From Azovibrio restrictus (GTDB lineage: Bacteria; Bacteroidota; Bacteroidia; Chitinophagales; Chitinophagaceae), in NCBI GenBank assembly GCA_029255605.1, contig JANLJF010000063.1, positions 1 to 50,015 of the forward strand: a stretch of DNA of 50,015 nucleotides. The letters run 5' to 3'. Positions 24,877-33,512 of the stretch are shown piece after piece (positions within the stretch are counted from its first letter, which is position 1; every line of letters starts with the position of its first letter). Below the pieces are notes generated by a model, which saw nothing but the letters and a program-made list of their open reading frames with translations, was not told where the DNA came from and did not search any database. The translations under genes and the position numbers were made by a program.

Positions 24877-26985
24877 ATGCGTAAAGCGTACACCATAGCA
24901 TTGGTTGGTAACCCCAACAGCGGGAAAAGCTCCCTTTTTAATGCCCTTACAGGCCTTAACCAAAAGGTAGGCAACTTCCCGGGTGTGACGGTTGATAAAA
25001 AAACCGGCAGCACGCATCTTTCCAATAACACCACCGCACACGTCATAGACCTGCCCGGTACCTATAGTCTGTACCCAAAAAGTGCAGATGAACAGGTTAC
25101 CTACGAGGTATTGCTCAACCGCAATAATCCCGACAGGCCCGATATGATTGTGGTGATAGCCGATGCTGCCAACCTGAAGCGAAACCTGCTGTTCTGCTCT
25201 CAGATAATGGACCTGGGCCTGCCTGTTATCATAGCCCTCACGATGAACGATATAGCACGCAAAAAGGGCATCAGTATTGATATCAACGGCTTGGAAAGGC
25301 TGATGGGTGTACCCGTTGTGGCCATCAACCCGCGAAAGAACAAAGGAATCACCCAGCTAAAAAAGACCATAACAGATTATACTGCCGGCAGAAATATTAC
25401 GTCTGAATTTATAGATGTAAAAAAACTGACGGGCGATTGGATAACGGAAGTAAAGGAATTGTGCAATGTGGAAAGCAACTATGCCGCCCTGCATATTGCT
25501 TGCAATTACCTGGAGCTGCCGCATCTTAACGCTGCTCAAAGGATTCGAATCGGGGCTTTGCTGGATGAAGTTGCTTTTCATAAAGCCAAAATACAGGCCG
25601 ATGAGGTCATGCAGCGGTACCAGCGCATAGGCACCATCATGCAGCAATGCGTGGTAGAGGTAAACCCGCTTACACGTACGATACTTAGCGAACGCATTGA
25701 TAAAACATTATTGCATCCGCTGTGGGGCAACCTGATATTGCTAGCTGTACTGTTCCTGTTATTTCAAAGCATCTTCTGGCTGGCAGCATACCCTATGGAT
25801 TGGGTAGAGCAAGGCTTCAGCGTGCTGTCTGGCTGGCTGGACGGGTTGATGCCGGATGGTTTTGTAAAAGACCTGCTTATAAATGGTGTGCTGGCCGGTA
25901 TCAGCGGGGTTGCTGTTTTCATACCGCAGATAATGATACTCTTCGGGTTCATCACCATATTGGAAGATAGCGGTTATATGGCGCGTATCAGCTTCCTTAC
26001 CGATAGGCTCATGCGCAGTGCGGGGCTGAATGGCCGTAGCGTAATGCCGCTGATAAGCGGTATGGCCTGTGCCGTACCGGCCATTATGGCGGCACGCACC
26101 ATTCAAAACCGTAAAGAACGGCTGATAACCATCATGGTAACACCGCTGATGAGTTGCTCAGCCCGCTTACCCGTATATACCATACTCATAGGCCTTGTGA
26201 TACCGGAGAAAAAGTTTTTCATCTTCAACATGCAGGGCCTTGTACTGATGGGGCTTTACCTATTGGGCTTTTTCATGGCGCTTATCGTTTCTAAAGTGAT
26301 GAGCCTGGTGATAAAAATGAAGGAGAAGACCTACTTCCTGATGGAGCTGCCCGTGTACCGCGCACCGCGCTGGAAGAATGTAGGCATTACCATGATAGAA
26401 AAGGCAAAAGTGTTTGTGACCGATGCCGGTAAGGTTATCATGATCATTTCCATACTCCTGTGGGCATTGGCTACTTACGGCCCACCTGCGCAAATGGATA
26501 AGGTAACCGAAAAATATGCGCTACTGAAACAGCAGAACCCTACACAGGCAGAAGACCTGGGGCGGGCCGAGCAAATGGAAAAGCTGGAGCATTCCTTTGC
26601 AGGCATTGCCGGCCATGCTATTGAGCCCGCTATCCGCCCGCTGGGATACGACTGGAAGATAGGTATCGCACTTATCACTTCTTTCGCCGCGCGCGAGGTA
26701 TTTGTAGGCACCATGGCTACGCTATATAGCGTAGGTTCTGAAGATAACGACGCTACCCTACGCGAAAAAATGCGAAACGCTACACGTGCAGATGGTACGC
26801 CGGTTTACACTCTGGCAACAGGCCTGTCACTCACCATATTCTACGTTTTTGCCATGCAGTGCATGAGCACCCTGGCCATAGTAAAGCGCGAAACCCGCAG
26901 CTGGAAGTATCCCGTCATCCAGTTCCTGTACATGTCGGCCATAGCATATCTCGCTTCTTTGCTGGTGTACCAGCTATTTTCTTAG
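24877..26985 (+). CDS. feoB: Ferrous iron transporter FeoB
   Basis: The main ferrous iron importer, inner membrane. The 702-residue product has an N-terminal G domain (G1 GNPNSGKS residues 11-18, switch I around VGNFPGVTVDKK, G3 DLPGTYSL, G4 TMND), a helical spacer (about 180-270), and a transmembrane core with two Gate motifs (GCACAVP-like SGMACAVPAIMAARTI and MSCSARLPVYTILI) plus the FeoB C-terminal segment. Length is normal. No separate feoA is seen next to it. The DtxR-type regulator at 4301 could control it (inference). The G4 Asn-x-x-Asp reads as MND, slightly different from the standard NMxD spacing, worth checking by alignment. Confidence 0.97.
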   Translation: MRKAYTIALVGNPNSGKSSLFNALTGLNQKVGNFPGVTVDKKTGSTHLSNNTTAHVIDLPGTYSLYPKSADEQVTYEVLLNRNNPDRPDMIVVIADAANLKRNLLFCSQIMDLGLPVIIALTMNDIARKKGISIDINGLERLMGVPVVAINPRKNKGITQLKKTITDYTAGRNITSEFIDVKKLTGDWITEVKELCNVESNYAALHIACNYLELPHLNAAQRIRIGALLDEVAFHKAKIQADEVMQRYQRIGTIMQQCVVEVNPLTRTILSERIDKTLLHPLWGNLILLAVLFLLFQSIFWLAAYPMDWVEQGFSVLSGWLDGLMPDGFVKDLLINGVLAGISGVAVFIPQIMILFGFITILEDSGYMARISFLTDRLMRSAGLNGRSVMPLISGMACAVPAIMAARTIQNRKERLITIMVTPLMSCSARLPVYTILIGLVIPEKKFFIFNMQGLVLMGLYLLGFFMALIVSKVMSLVIKMKEKTYFLMELPVYRAPRWKNVGITMIEKAKVFVTDAGKVIMIISILLWALATYGPPAQMDKVTEKYALLKQQNPTQAEDLGRAEQMEKLEHSFAGIAGHAIEPAIRPLGYDWKIGIALITSFAAREVFVGTMATLYSVGSEDNDATLREKMRNATRADGTPVYTLATGLSLTIFYVFAMQCMSTLAIVKRETRSWKYPVIQFLYMSAIAYLASLLVYQLFS

Positions 26986-27088
26986 AAACCAATTGATAAT
27001 AGCTCGTTAAGCAGGCGGTATCCGTATGTAAATGCATAACACTTTTTTACCTTCGTGCATTCCTAATCCCTGAGTTTTAAACCATACG

Positions 27089-28135
27089 GTGAACGATATA
27101 AAACATTTCTTTAAAAACCTGTTTGAGCATTCAGACTTTCGCTCGTTTTGGCGTAGCGGTAGCTGGACAAAGTTCCACGGGTGGTTGTATATCATCAGCG
27201 ACCTGATGGTATGGTCGGCCTATTTTGTCATACCCCTGCTCATATTGTTCTATGTTGTTACCAAGCGTCAGAAGGTACGGTTTAATAAACTCTATTTTCT
27301 CTTTGCTGCCTTTATACTTACCTGCGGTGCTACCTATTTTGTAGATGCACTTATGTTTTGGATGCCGGTATACAGGTTCAGTGCCTTGATGCGCTTTATA
27401 ACAGGTGTTATCAGTTGGGTAACGGTATTCTACGTGTTTAAAATGTTGCCGGTAGCATTTTCACTCCGCTCGCAGGAAGACTTGGAAACCGAAATAAACA
27501 ACCGAAAAAAGGTAGAGGAGAAAATAAAAGAAAAGAATGCCCTGCTGCTGGATGCAGAGAAAATAGCCAAACTGGCTTATATACAATGGGATGTGATGAA
27601 TGAGAAAGTAACCATGTCGGAAGCATCGAAGTATATATTCGATATGCCGGAGGATAAAGAATTCAATCATTCCAACTTTACCCAACTGATATACCCTGAA
27701 GATGTGAAGCACCTGGAAAAGATGATAGATACCATCTTTATCAAAAAACTGTTCCCCGATTTCTATTGCCGCATTGTAACCGGGAAGAATGAAGTGAAGC
27801 ACCTGCTGGTGCGCGGTGAAGTAACGCTGAACAATGATGGCCTGATACATACCATAAACGGTACGCTGCAGGATGTAACAGAGCAGCGTCTGTACATACA
27901 AAAAATACAGCTTCAAAACCAGAAGCTGAAAGACATAGCCTGGATACAATCGCACAAAGTGCGCAGTCCAGTAGCCACAATTATGGGATTGATACAGCTA
28001 TTCAATAAACAAAATGCGGCAGACCCTATTAATGAACAAGTGCTGGAAGGCATTATGGAAGCCGCCGAGAACCTGGATGAAGTGATAAAGGAAATAAACG
28101 GCAAAACCGAAACAATACATGAACTGGAACAATAA
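27089..28135 (+). CDS. Ethylene-receptor-like membrane sensor with PAS domain and DHp-like helix, no ATPase domain
   Basis: 348 residues, GTG start. The N-terminus (about 33-120) has three membrane segments that closely resemble the ethylene-binding domain of plant ETR1 and its cyanobacterial homologues: WLYIISDLMVWSAYFVIPLLILFYV, then FAAFILTCGATYF, then a third helix. In ETR1 the copper ligands are Cys65 and His69 in CGATH; here Cys79 is kept but the His position is Tyr83. Next come a coiled segment and a PAS domain (about 155-270, ending GTLQDVTEQ), then a histidine-kinase dimerisation helix with SHKVRSP (His289), as in the H-box of HisKA. The protein ends there: there is no HATPase catalytic domain. 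It could be a signalling partner that is phosphorylated by another kinase, or a ligand-sensing regulator. An alternative start at a later Met would remove the first helix. Confidence 0.85.
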   Translation: MNDIKHFFKNLFEHSDFRSFWRSGSWTKFHGWLYIISDLMVWSAYFVIPLLILFYVVTKRQKVRFNKLYFLFAAFILTCGATYFVDALMFWMPVYRFSALMRFITGVISWVTVFYVFKMLPVAFSLRSQEDLETEINNRKKVEEKIKEKNALLLDAEKIAKLAYIQWDVMNEKVTMSEASKYIFDMPEDKEFNHSNFTQLIYPEDVKHLEKMIDTIFIKKLFPDFYCRIVTGKNEVKHLLVRGEVTLNNDGLIHTINGTLQDVTEQRLYIQKIQLQNQKLKDIAWIQSHKVRSPVATIMGLIQLFNKQNAADPINEQVLEGIMEAAENLDEVIKEINGKTETIHELEQ

Positions 28136-28160
28136 AGGCAGCCAACCGGCTGCCTTTATT
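28131..28160. terminator. Bidirectional intrinsic terminator between the ethylene-receptor-like gene and the isc operon
   Basis: Perfect 13-bp stem AATAAAGGCAGCC (28131-28143), loop AACC, GGCTGCCTTTATT (28148-28160). The TAA stop at 28133-28135 lies inside the 5' arm. T-rich on both sides, so it may serve the convergent iscA-like transcript too. Confidence 0.9.
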
Positions 28161-28185
28161 GTTATTATAAAACTGCTTATAATTA

Positions 28186-28512
28186 TTATACAGAGAAACT
28201 TTCACCACAACCACAGGTGCGGCTGGCATTGGGGTTGCTGAAGTGAAAGCCTTTACCATTCAGGCCATCTGAAAATTCAAGTGTAGTATCGCACAGGTAC
28301 AGGAAGCTTTTCAGGTCTGTTACCAGTTTTATGCCATGGTCTTCAAATACCTGGTCGTTGGGCTGAGATTCATTATCAAAATCGAGCTTGTACGACAGGC
28401 CGGAACAACCCCCACCTACTACACCTACCCTAAGAAAGTATGTATCATCCAATTCAGCGTCTTTACGCAGTTGGTGAATCTTTTCTTTTGCCTTCTCACT
28501 AATATATATCAT
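28186..28512 (-). CDS. iscA: A-type iron-sulfur cluster carrier (IscA/ErpA/SufA family)
   Basis: Carries assembled [Fe-S] clusters to client proteins. The 108-residue HesB-like product has the three conserved cysteines: Cys36 in GGGCSGLSY and Cys100/Cys102 in the C-terminal TCGCGESFSV. The length matches the family. Third gene of the isc operon, 97 bases downstream of iscU. Whether to call it IscA, SufA or ErpA cannot be settled by sequence alone; the operon context favours IscA. Confidence 0.93.
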   Translation of the reverse strand: MIYISEKAKEKIHQLRKDAELDDTYFLRVGVVGGGCSGLSYKLDFDNESQPNDQVFEDHGIKLVTDLKSFLYLCDTTLEFSDGLNGKGFHFSNPNASRTCGCGESFSV

Positions 28513-28609
28513 ACAATAAGATTTATGGAAGTGGCTGATTTATTACCTTCTCACCACCCTTAACCCACTAATGCTAAACCACTTATAAGCTTGATTGTCC
28601 TGATTGTTA

Positions 28610-29026
28610 TTAATGTTTTTTCTCTTCAAGCTCCAGTGCAGGCATACCGTTTTTTACGCGGTAGTCGTTGATAGCCGCTTTGATAGCATCTTCGGCCAAT
28701 ACAGAGCAGTGAATTTTTACAGGAGGCAGGTTCAGTTCTTCTACGATATCCATATTATCTATCGTTAGCGCCTGGTCTACAGTTTTGCCTTTCAGCCATT
28801 CTGTAGCCAGTGATGATGACGCGATAGCAGAACCGCAACCGAATGTTTTGAACTTAGCATCGCTGATAACGCCGGTTGCTTCGTCTACCTCTATCTGCAG
28901 GCGCATAACGTCGCCGCATTCAGGGGCACCTACCAGGCCGGTACCAACGTTGTTTTTGCTTTTATCAAGCGTACCCACATTCTTGGGGTGTGTATAGTGA
29001 TCTATTAATTTTTCTGAATATGCCAT
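28610..29026 (-). CDS. iscU: Iron-sulfur cluster scaffold IscU
   Basis: The scaffold on which [2Fe-2S] and [4Fe-4S] clusters are built, using sulfur from IscS. The 138-residue product starts MAYSEKLIDHYTHPKNVGTL and has the cluster residues Cys37 and Asp39 (GAPECGDV), Cys64 (FGCGSAIASSS), and His106/Cys107 (PPVKIHCSVLAEDA). The LPPVK motif that binds the HscA chaperone is present, although hscA/hscB and ferredoxin are not in this window. Between iscS and iscA-like genes. Confidence 0.97.
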   Translation of the reverse strand: MAYSEKLIDHYTHPKNVGTLDKSKNNVGTGLVGAPECGDVMRLQIEVDEATGVISDAKFKTFGCGSAIASSSLATEWLKGKTVDQALTIDNMDIVEELNLPPVKIHCSVLAEDAIKAAINDYRVKNGMPALELEEKKH

Positions 29027-29062
29027 GATTATATTGTTTTTAATTGGGGTGTGTTGTAGTGA

Positions 29063-30283
29063 TTAATGGTGTGCCCACTCTATCGAATTAAGGTCTATAC
29101 CTTCTTTGAACATTTCCCACAGCGGGCTCATTTCGCGCAGTTTCAATACTGTTTCCGATATAGCTTTGATGGTATAATCAATTTGTTCATCGGTAGTGAA
29201 ACGGCCCAGGCCGAAACGTAGTGAGCTATGTGCCAGGTCATCGCCCAGGCCCAGTGCTTTCAGCACATAAGAAGGCTCCAGCGATGCTGATGTACAAGCC
29301 GAACCGCTCGAAAGGGCGATATTTTTATTAAAGCCCATCATCAGGCCTTCGCCCTCTACATATTTAAATGATATATTAGCTACGTGTGGTAGGCGATGTT
29401 CACGGTTGCCATTCACATACGCTTCTTCCAGTTGCATCAGGCCGGCTTCCAGCCTGTCGCGCATTTTGCTCAGGCGTTGTCCTTCGGCTTCCATTTCGTT
29501 CATGCATATTTCGCATGCTTTACCAAAGCCTACTATGCCCGGCACATTCATAGTACCGCTACGCATGCCACGCTCGTGGCCACCGCCATCCATCTGGGCA
29601 GTTACCTTTACACGCGGGCTTTTACGGCGTACATATAATGCGCCCACGCCTTTAGGGCCATACATTTTGTGTGCACTGAAGGCCATCAGGTCTATGCCAT
29701 CGGCATTTACATCCACAGGTACTTTACCCACAGCCTGGGTGCCATCTGTAAAGAACAGTACACCATGCTTACGGGCTATTTTGCTTATTTCACGGATGGG
29801 CTGTATTACGCCTATCTCGTTATTGCCATACATAATGGCTATCAATATCGTTTTATCTGTAATGGCTTTTTCCAGCTCATTCAGGTCTATCAGGCCATCG
29901 GAAGCTACCGGCAGGTAAGTAACCTGTCCACCCAGTTTTTCAATATGCTTGCAGGTATCCAACACAGCTTTGTGCTCTGTAGTGCAGGTAATGATATGGT
30001 TACCCCTCGATGCATACATTTCAAACACACCTTTTATTGCAAGGTTATCCGCTTCTGTAGCACCGGAAGTGAATATGATTTCCTTAGGATCCGCACCAAT
30101 AAGTTTAGCTACCTGTTCACGTGCATAATCTACAGCTTCTTCAGCGGTCCACCCAAAAGAGTGGTTGCGGCTGGCAGCATTACCAAATTTCTCGGTGAAA
30201 TAAGGCAGCATGGCATCCACTACACGTGGATCACATGGCGTTGTAGCATTATTGTCCAGATATATGGGCAATTTTAATTCCAT
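29063..30283 (-). CDS. iscS: Cysteine desulfurase IscS
   Basis: PLP enzyme that takes sulfur from cysteine for Fe-S assembly and other thio-products. The 406-residue product starts [20 protein letters not shown], has His104 in [12 protein letters not shown] lysine Lys206 in [11 protein letters not shown], and the sulfur-carrying Cys330 in [11 protein letters not shown]. These positions agree closely with E. coli IscS (Lys206, Cys328), indicating group I. First gene of iscS-iscU-iscA; a promoter element lies 29 bases upstream. No IscR regulator gene is adjacent. Confidence 0.97.
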   Translation of the reverse strand: MELKLPIYLDNNATTPCDPRVVDAMLPYFTEKFGNAASRNHSFGWTAEEAVDYAREQVAKLIGADPKEIIFTSGATEADNLAIKGVFEMYASRGNHIITCTTEHKAVLDTCKHIEKLGGQVTYLPVASDGLIDLNELEKAITDKTILIAIMYGNNEIGVIQPIREISKIARKHGVLFFTDGTQAVGKVPVDVNADGIDLMAFSAHKMYGPKGVGALYVRRKSPRVKVTAQMDGGGHERGMRSGTMNVPGIVGFGKACEICMNEMEAEGQRLSKMRDRLEAGLMQLEEAYVNGNREHRLPHVANISFKYVEGEGLMMGFNKNIALSSGSACTSASLEPSYVLKALGLGDDLAHSSLRFGLGRFTTDEQIDYTIKAISETVLKLREMSPLWEMFKEGIDLNSIEWAHH

Positions 30284-30312
30284 AATATTTATAACCCTCT
30301 GTTTAATTTCAA

Positions 30313-30320
30313 CAAAGTTA
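30313..30320 (-). promoter_or_regulatory. Bacteroidota -7 element (TAACTTTG) for the isc operon
   Basis: Exact TAnnTTTG on the minus strand, 29 bases upstream of the iscS ATG at 30283. No IscR-like site was identified by eye. Confidence 0.55.
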
Positions 30321-30394
30321 AGCCAATTGTGCTATTTTGGGGCAATAAATAGCATATTAGCTGTTAATATGTCTATTTGTAAAAGCTATCTCAA

Positions 30395-30796
30395 ATGTTG
30401 CGTATAGAACACTTAGGTATTGCAGTAAAAGATCTCGCTGCCTCCATTCCACTTTTCGAGCAACTGCTTAATACTCCGTGCTATAAGACAGAAACAGTGG
30501 AATCAGAAGGTGTAAATACCGCTTTTTTTAATATCGGCGAATCGAAAGTAGAGCTGCTGGAAGCTACTAAAGAAGGCAGCCCTATAGAAAAATTTATATC
30601 TAAGAAAGGCGAAGGCATACACCACTTAGCCTTTGAAGTAGAAAATATTGAAGCAGAAATGAAGCGACTGGCTGCACTGGGTTTTGAACTGCTGAATGAA
30701 GCACCTAAAAAAGGTGCAGATAACAAACTGGTTTGTTTCCTGCACCCTAAAACCACCAATGGCATGCTGGTAGAGCTATGCCAGGAAATACGTTAA
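30395..30796 (+). CDS. mce: Methylmalonyl-CoA epimerase
   Basis: Interconverts (R)- and (S)-methylmalonyl-CoA in the propionyl-CoA/succinyl-CoA pathway. The 133-residue product is a single VOC/glyoxalase-fold unit with family motifs IEHLGIAVKDL, FFNIGESKVELLE, GEGIHHLAFEV (metal His), and HPKTTNGMLVELCQ (metal Glu). The length matches the family. It is divergent from the isc operon by 111 bases and its stop interlocks with that of the convergent Wzz-like gene (TTAA, 30793-30796). No mutase is in this window. Confidence 0.93.
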   Translation: MLRIEHLGIAVKDLAASIPLFEQLLNTPCYKTETVESEGVNTAFFNIGESKVELLEATKEGSPIEKFISKKGEGIHHLAFEVENIEAEMKRLAALGFELLNEAPKKGADNKLVCFLHPKTTNGMLVELCQEIR

Positions 30797-31668
30797 TCTT
30801 TGAATTTTATAGCCGGTATCACAAAGGCTGACAGGACTGTATATAAGAACAGGCCTAAAGCAATGCCGATGGCCAAAAATATTACGATTGATTTTTGGGC
30901 CGCAGTAGATACGATGGCATCATCTATCACTACCAGGCCCGATGGCATCCGTTGTTTACGGAGCAATTCTTGTTTACGCTTATACAACTCATAAGAAAAC
31001 TCAAGGGTGGAGCTGGAGGATTTCTCGGCTTTATCATCAAGGGTAGTGGTAGTAGCATTGCCAACTATAATGCCCTTGCGGCTAAGACTATCGATAGCAC
31101 GCATTTCTTTATCTATATAGTCCAGCTCTTCCTGGTTTTCCAGCAATTTCACACGTTTTCTATCGGCCATATACTCGTTACCGGTTTCAAGGAATAACAT
31201 GATACCATCCTGTAGCTTTCGTATTTTGCTGCTATCGTCCACCGTGATGTTCACCACAAAAGGTATGCGGTCTGTATTCAGGTCTTTACGCAGGTCTTCA
31301 CCAAGTATGTTCGTACCTTCAATATGTGCCAGTGTTTTAGCTGTTTCTAAAGGCACCTGCAATATAGTAGCTACTTTATCATATTGTTTTCTGCTGACCA
31401 GTGTATTTATTTTTGCTAGCCTGTCGCCATATATTTTACGTACCAGCTCATCATACATCACAGTAAAAGAAGCCTTGTAATAACCGGCATCGCTACTGTA
31501 TTTGATAAGCATAGGTGTAATGCCTATCATCATACATACAATGAACAATACAATATTCCTGCGGATACTTACAAAGAACAGGTGTATCAGCTTTATGGTC
31601 TTATAGTATATAGATTGGGTTTGCGATTGAAAATCTTTATCAGAATTGCCTGCTGGCGTGGTTTGCAT
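30793..31668 (-). CDS. Wzz-like chain-length determinant / membrane protein
   Basis: An inner-membrane protein of 291 residues with Wzz-type topology: a short cytoplasmic N-terminus, first helix at about 40-58 (NIVLFIVCMMIGITPMLI), a periplasmic coiled region with Leu/Glu/Lys heptads (about 70-250), and a second helix near the C-terminus (about 262-282, SIVIFLAIGIALGLFLYTVL). Such proteins set polysaccharide length. It lacks a kinase domain and has a Ser-rich SSSSTLE stretch before the second coiled segment. Start ATG 31668; a longer frame to 31707 begins in a non-ATG codon. It is likely linked to the nearby glycan genes. The name is by topology and family resemblance, not by a strong motif. 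Confidence 0.75.
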   Translation of the reverse strand: MQTTPAGNSDKDFQSQTQSIYYKTIKLIHLFFVSIRRNIVLFIVCMMIGITPMLIKYSSDAGYYKASFTVMYDELVRKIYGDRLAKINTLVSRKQYDKVATILQVPLETAKTLAHIEGTNILGEDLRKDLNTDRIPFVVNITVDDSSKIRKLQDGIMLFLETGNEYMADRKRVKLLENQEELDYIDKEMRAIDSLSRKGIIVGNATTTTLDDKAEKSSSSTLEFSYELYKRKQELLRKQRMPSGLVVIDDAIVSTAAQKSIVIFLAIGIALGLFLYTVLSAFVIPAIKFKD

Positions 31669-31885
31669 AGCGTGTATTTGTGGTAAAAATAAAATGTATT
31701 TACACAATGTTCAAAAAACATACCGATTCGTCGGGAAAAATTGGCCCGATATGTGCTGATATAGCTAGAATACCGTATTTTTATTGTTCGCTGTTTATCA
31801 ATTGCCATTCTTTATACCCTTCCGTTAATACCTAAGTTTATCCTTTGCCCATACTTTTTTTCTGAAGCTTTAAAGAGCTAGGACT

Positions 31886-32815
31886 ATGCAGGCACCCCAG
31901 GAAAAACCGATTGTAAAAGAAGCTATTCTTAAAACGCTTCAATACTTCCATTATTTTAAACACCCGCTATATCCCGAAGAAATTTTCAGGTTTCTTGGTA
32001 CGGATATCTCTATAAAAGCATTGTTACCACTACTTGGCGAAATGGTAGCAGATGGTTTGATATATACGCATCGCAATTATTATATGCTGCAGAATGACGA
32101 AACACTGGTAGACAGAAGAGAAGAAGGTGCCTGGCGGGCTCAGCAGTTGATGACTAAAGCATCTAGCTCTGCCAGACTTATTGCCCGTTTCCCTTTTGTA
32201 AAAAGTGTTTGTATATCAGGATCTTTATCCAAAGGGTACGCGAATGAAAAATCAGATATCGACCTGTTCATTATTACAGATGAAAAGCGCCTGTGGATAT
32301 GCCGCACTTTTCTGCATCTGTTCAAAAAATTTACATTCCTATTGCGCAGGGAACATTCGTTTTGTATGAACTATTTCATAGACGAGTCGCGATTGCATAT
32401 AGAAGAACAAAACATTTTTACTGCTACAGAGCTGGCCACACTTTTGCCTGTATATAATAAGGCAACACATGGCGAACTGATCAGTGCCAATAAATGCTGG
32501 CTGGTAAAAACATTCCCTAATGCTTGCTGGGATGATGAAACGCCCTGTATAACAGAGGATCATAATAGCTTTATGAGAAGTATAGCCGAAGGACTGTTGA
32601 ATGTACTAATGCCCCGGCAGGTAAACCTGCTACTTATGAAGCTAACCGATAGCTGGTGGCGCTACAAATGGAACCGTCGCAATTATCCCATGCACGAATA
32701 CGACCTGGCAATGAAAACGAAATGGTATGTATCTAAAAACCATCCACTCAATTATCAGAAGAAAGTACTAAAGGAAATGAAATTTCAACCGGCACAGCTT
32801 ACACCGGTTACTTAG
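31886..32815 (+). CDS. Nucleotidyltransferase-domain protein
   Basis: 309 residues. A small helical N-terminal part is followed by a Pol-beta-type nucleotidyltransferase core, with SGSLSKGYANEKSDIDLFIIT (Gly-Ser pair at about 112-113, then DxD), the metal-binding pattern of that superfamily. A helical C-terminal region of about 150 residues is rich in Trp, Tyr and Arg and is not recognised. The substrate is unknown: candidates are sugar phosphate, protein or antibiotic. It is divergent from the Wzz-like gene and its end overlaps the convergent methyltransferase by 8 bases. ATG 31886 is the first start in frame. Confidence 0.75.
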   Translation: MQAPQEKPIVKEAILKTLQYFHYFKHPLYPEEIFRFLGTDISIKALLPLLGEMVADGLIYTHRNYYMLQNDETLVDRREEGAWRAQQLMTKASSSARLIARFPFVKSVCISGSLSKGYANEKSDIDLFIITDEKRLWICRTFLHLFKKFTFLLRREHSFCMNYFIDESRLHIEEQNIFTATELATLLPVYNKATHGELISANKCWLVKTFPNACWDDETPCITEDHNSFMRSIAEGLLNVLMPRQVNLLLMKLTDSWWRYKWNRRNYPMHEYDLAMKTKWYVSKNHPLNYQKKVLKEMKFQPAQLTPVT

Positions 32816-33512
32816 CCCGGCACCACCATTGCAATACACTTCGATTGAAAAAACCGGGGTATAATTTTTTATAGCCTGCTTTTTTCAGGTCTTTTACGGA
32901 ATGATGAAAATAGTATTGGCTCATTTGCGGGAAACCTATACTGTTGTAATATGCTTCACTGCGCTGGCGTGCTGCGAGCGTATCATCATAAAATATAGAA
33001 TCGACCAGGTGTATTTCGCCATTTGTACGTAACATGGGAAGCAATCGTTCTGTTAACATGTATAGATCAGGGAAATACTGACAGCTGGCGCTTAAAAGTA
33101 TTATATCTGCAGGTGCTATGGGCAATGCATCTTTCATGATGTCGGCATAATACCATTTAAGGGTATTATTAGTACCAAACACTTTTTCCGCTTGTTGAAG
33201 CTCTGTCAGGTTAAGGTCTACCCCATGCATGCTATATCCCTGTTCGTATAAAGCATGCGTCATCCAGCCATTGCCGCAGCCTATATCTATAATGGTAGCA
33301 GCTTTATCATTAAACCGCGCATGCAAGTATTTTAGCAGGCGTTCCAGGTTTTGTTTGCGTATATCCCACTCTTGCTTATATGGGCTAGTTGTATCGGCAT
33401 CGGGTAGTTGCAACAATGCACTGTCTGGTATCACACGGCCTTCTTTATCCCTTACCTGTATATAGAGAGATTCATTTTCAGCATAAAGTGAAGGGTCGCT
33501 TATAATAATCAT
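32808..33512 (-). CDS. Class I SAM-dependent methyltransferase
   Basis: Transfers methyl from S-adenosylmethionine to an unknown acceptor. The 234-residue Rossmann-fold product has motif I IIDIGCGNGWMTHAL and motif II-type GVDLNLTELQQA, then DIILLSASCQYF. ATG 33512 overlaps the last base of the upstream gene's TGA (TGATG), so translation is coupled; an upstream in-frame codon at 33560 would lie inside that gene and is rejected. The pair with the next gene, behind the radical SAM enzyme, looks like a tailoring operon. The specific product is not known. Confidence 0.85.
   Translation of the reverse strand: MIIISDPSLYAENESLYIQVRDKEGRVIPDSALLQLPDADTTSPYKQEWDIRKQNLERLLKYLHARFNDKAATIIDIGCGNGWMTHALYEQGYSMHGVDLNLTELQQAEKVFGTNNTLKWYYADIMKDALPIAPADIILLSASCQYFPDLYMLTERLLPMLRTNGEIHLVDSIFYDDTLAARQRSEAYYNSIGFPQMSQYYFHHSVKDLKKAGYKKLYPGFFNRSVLQWWCRAK

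Noticed and set aside
28513-28609. Possible small gene between iscA and iscU
   Set aside because: No frame with a start and plausible length, and no hairpin or promoter; appears to be plain spacer.
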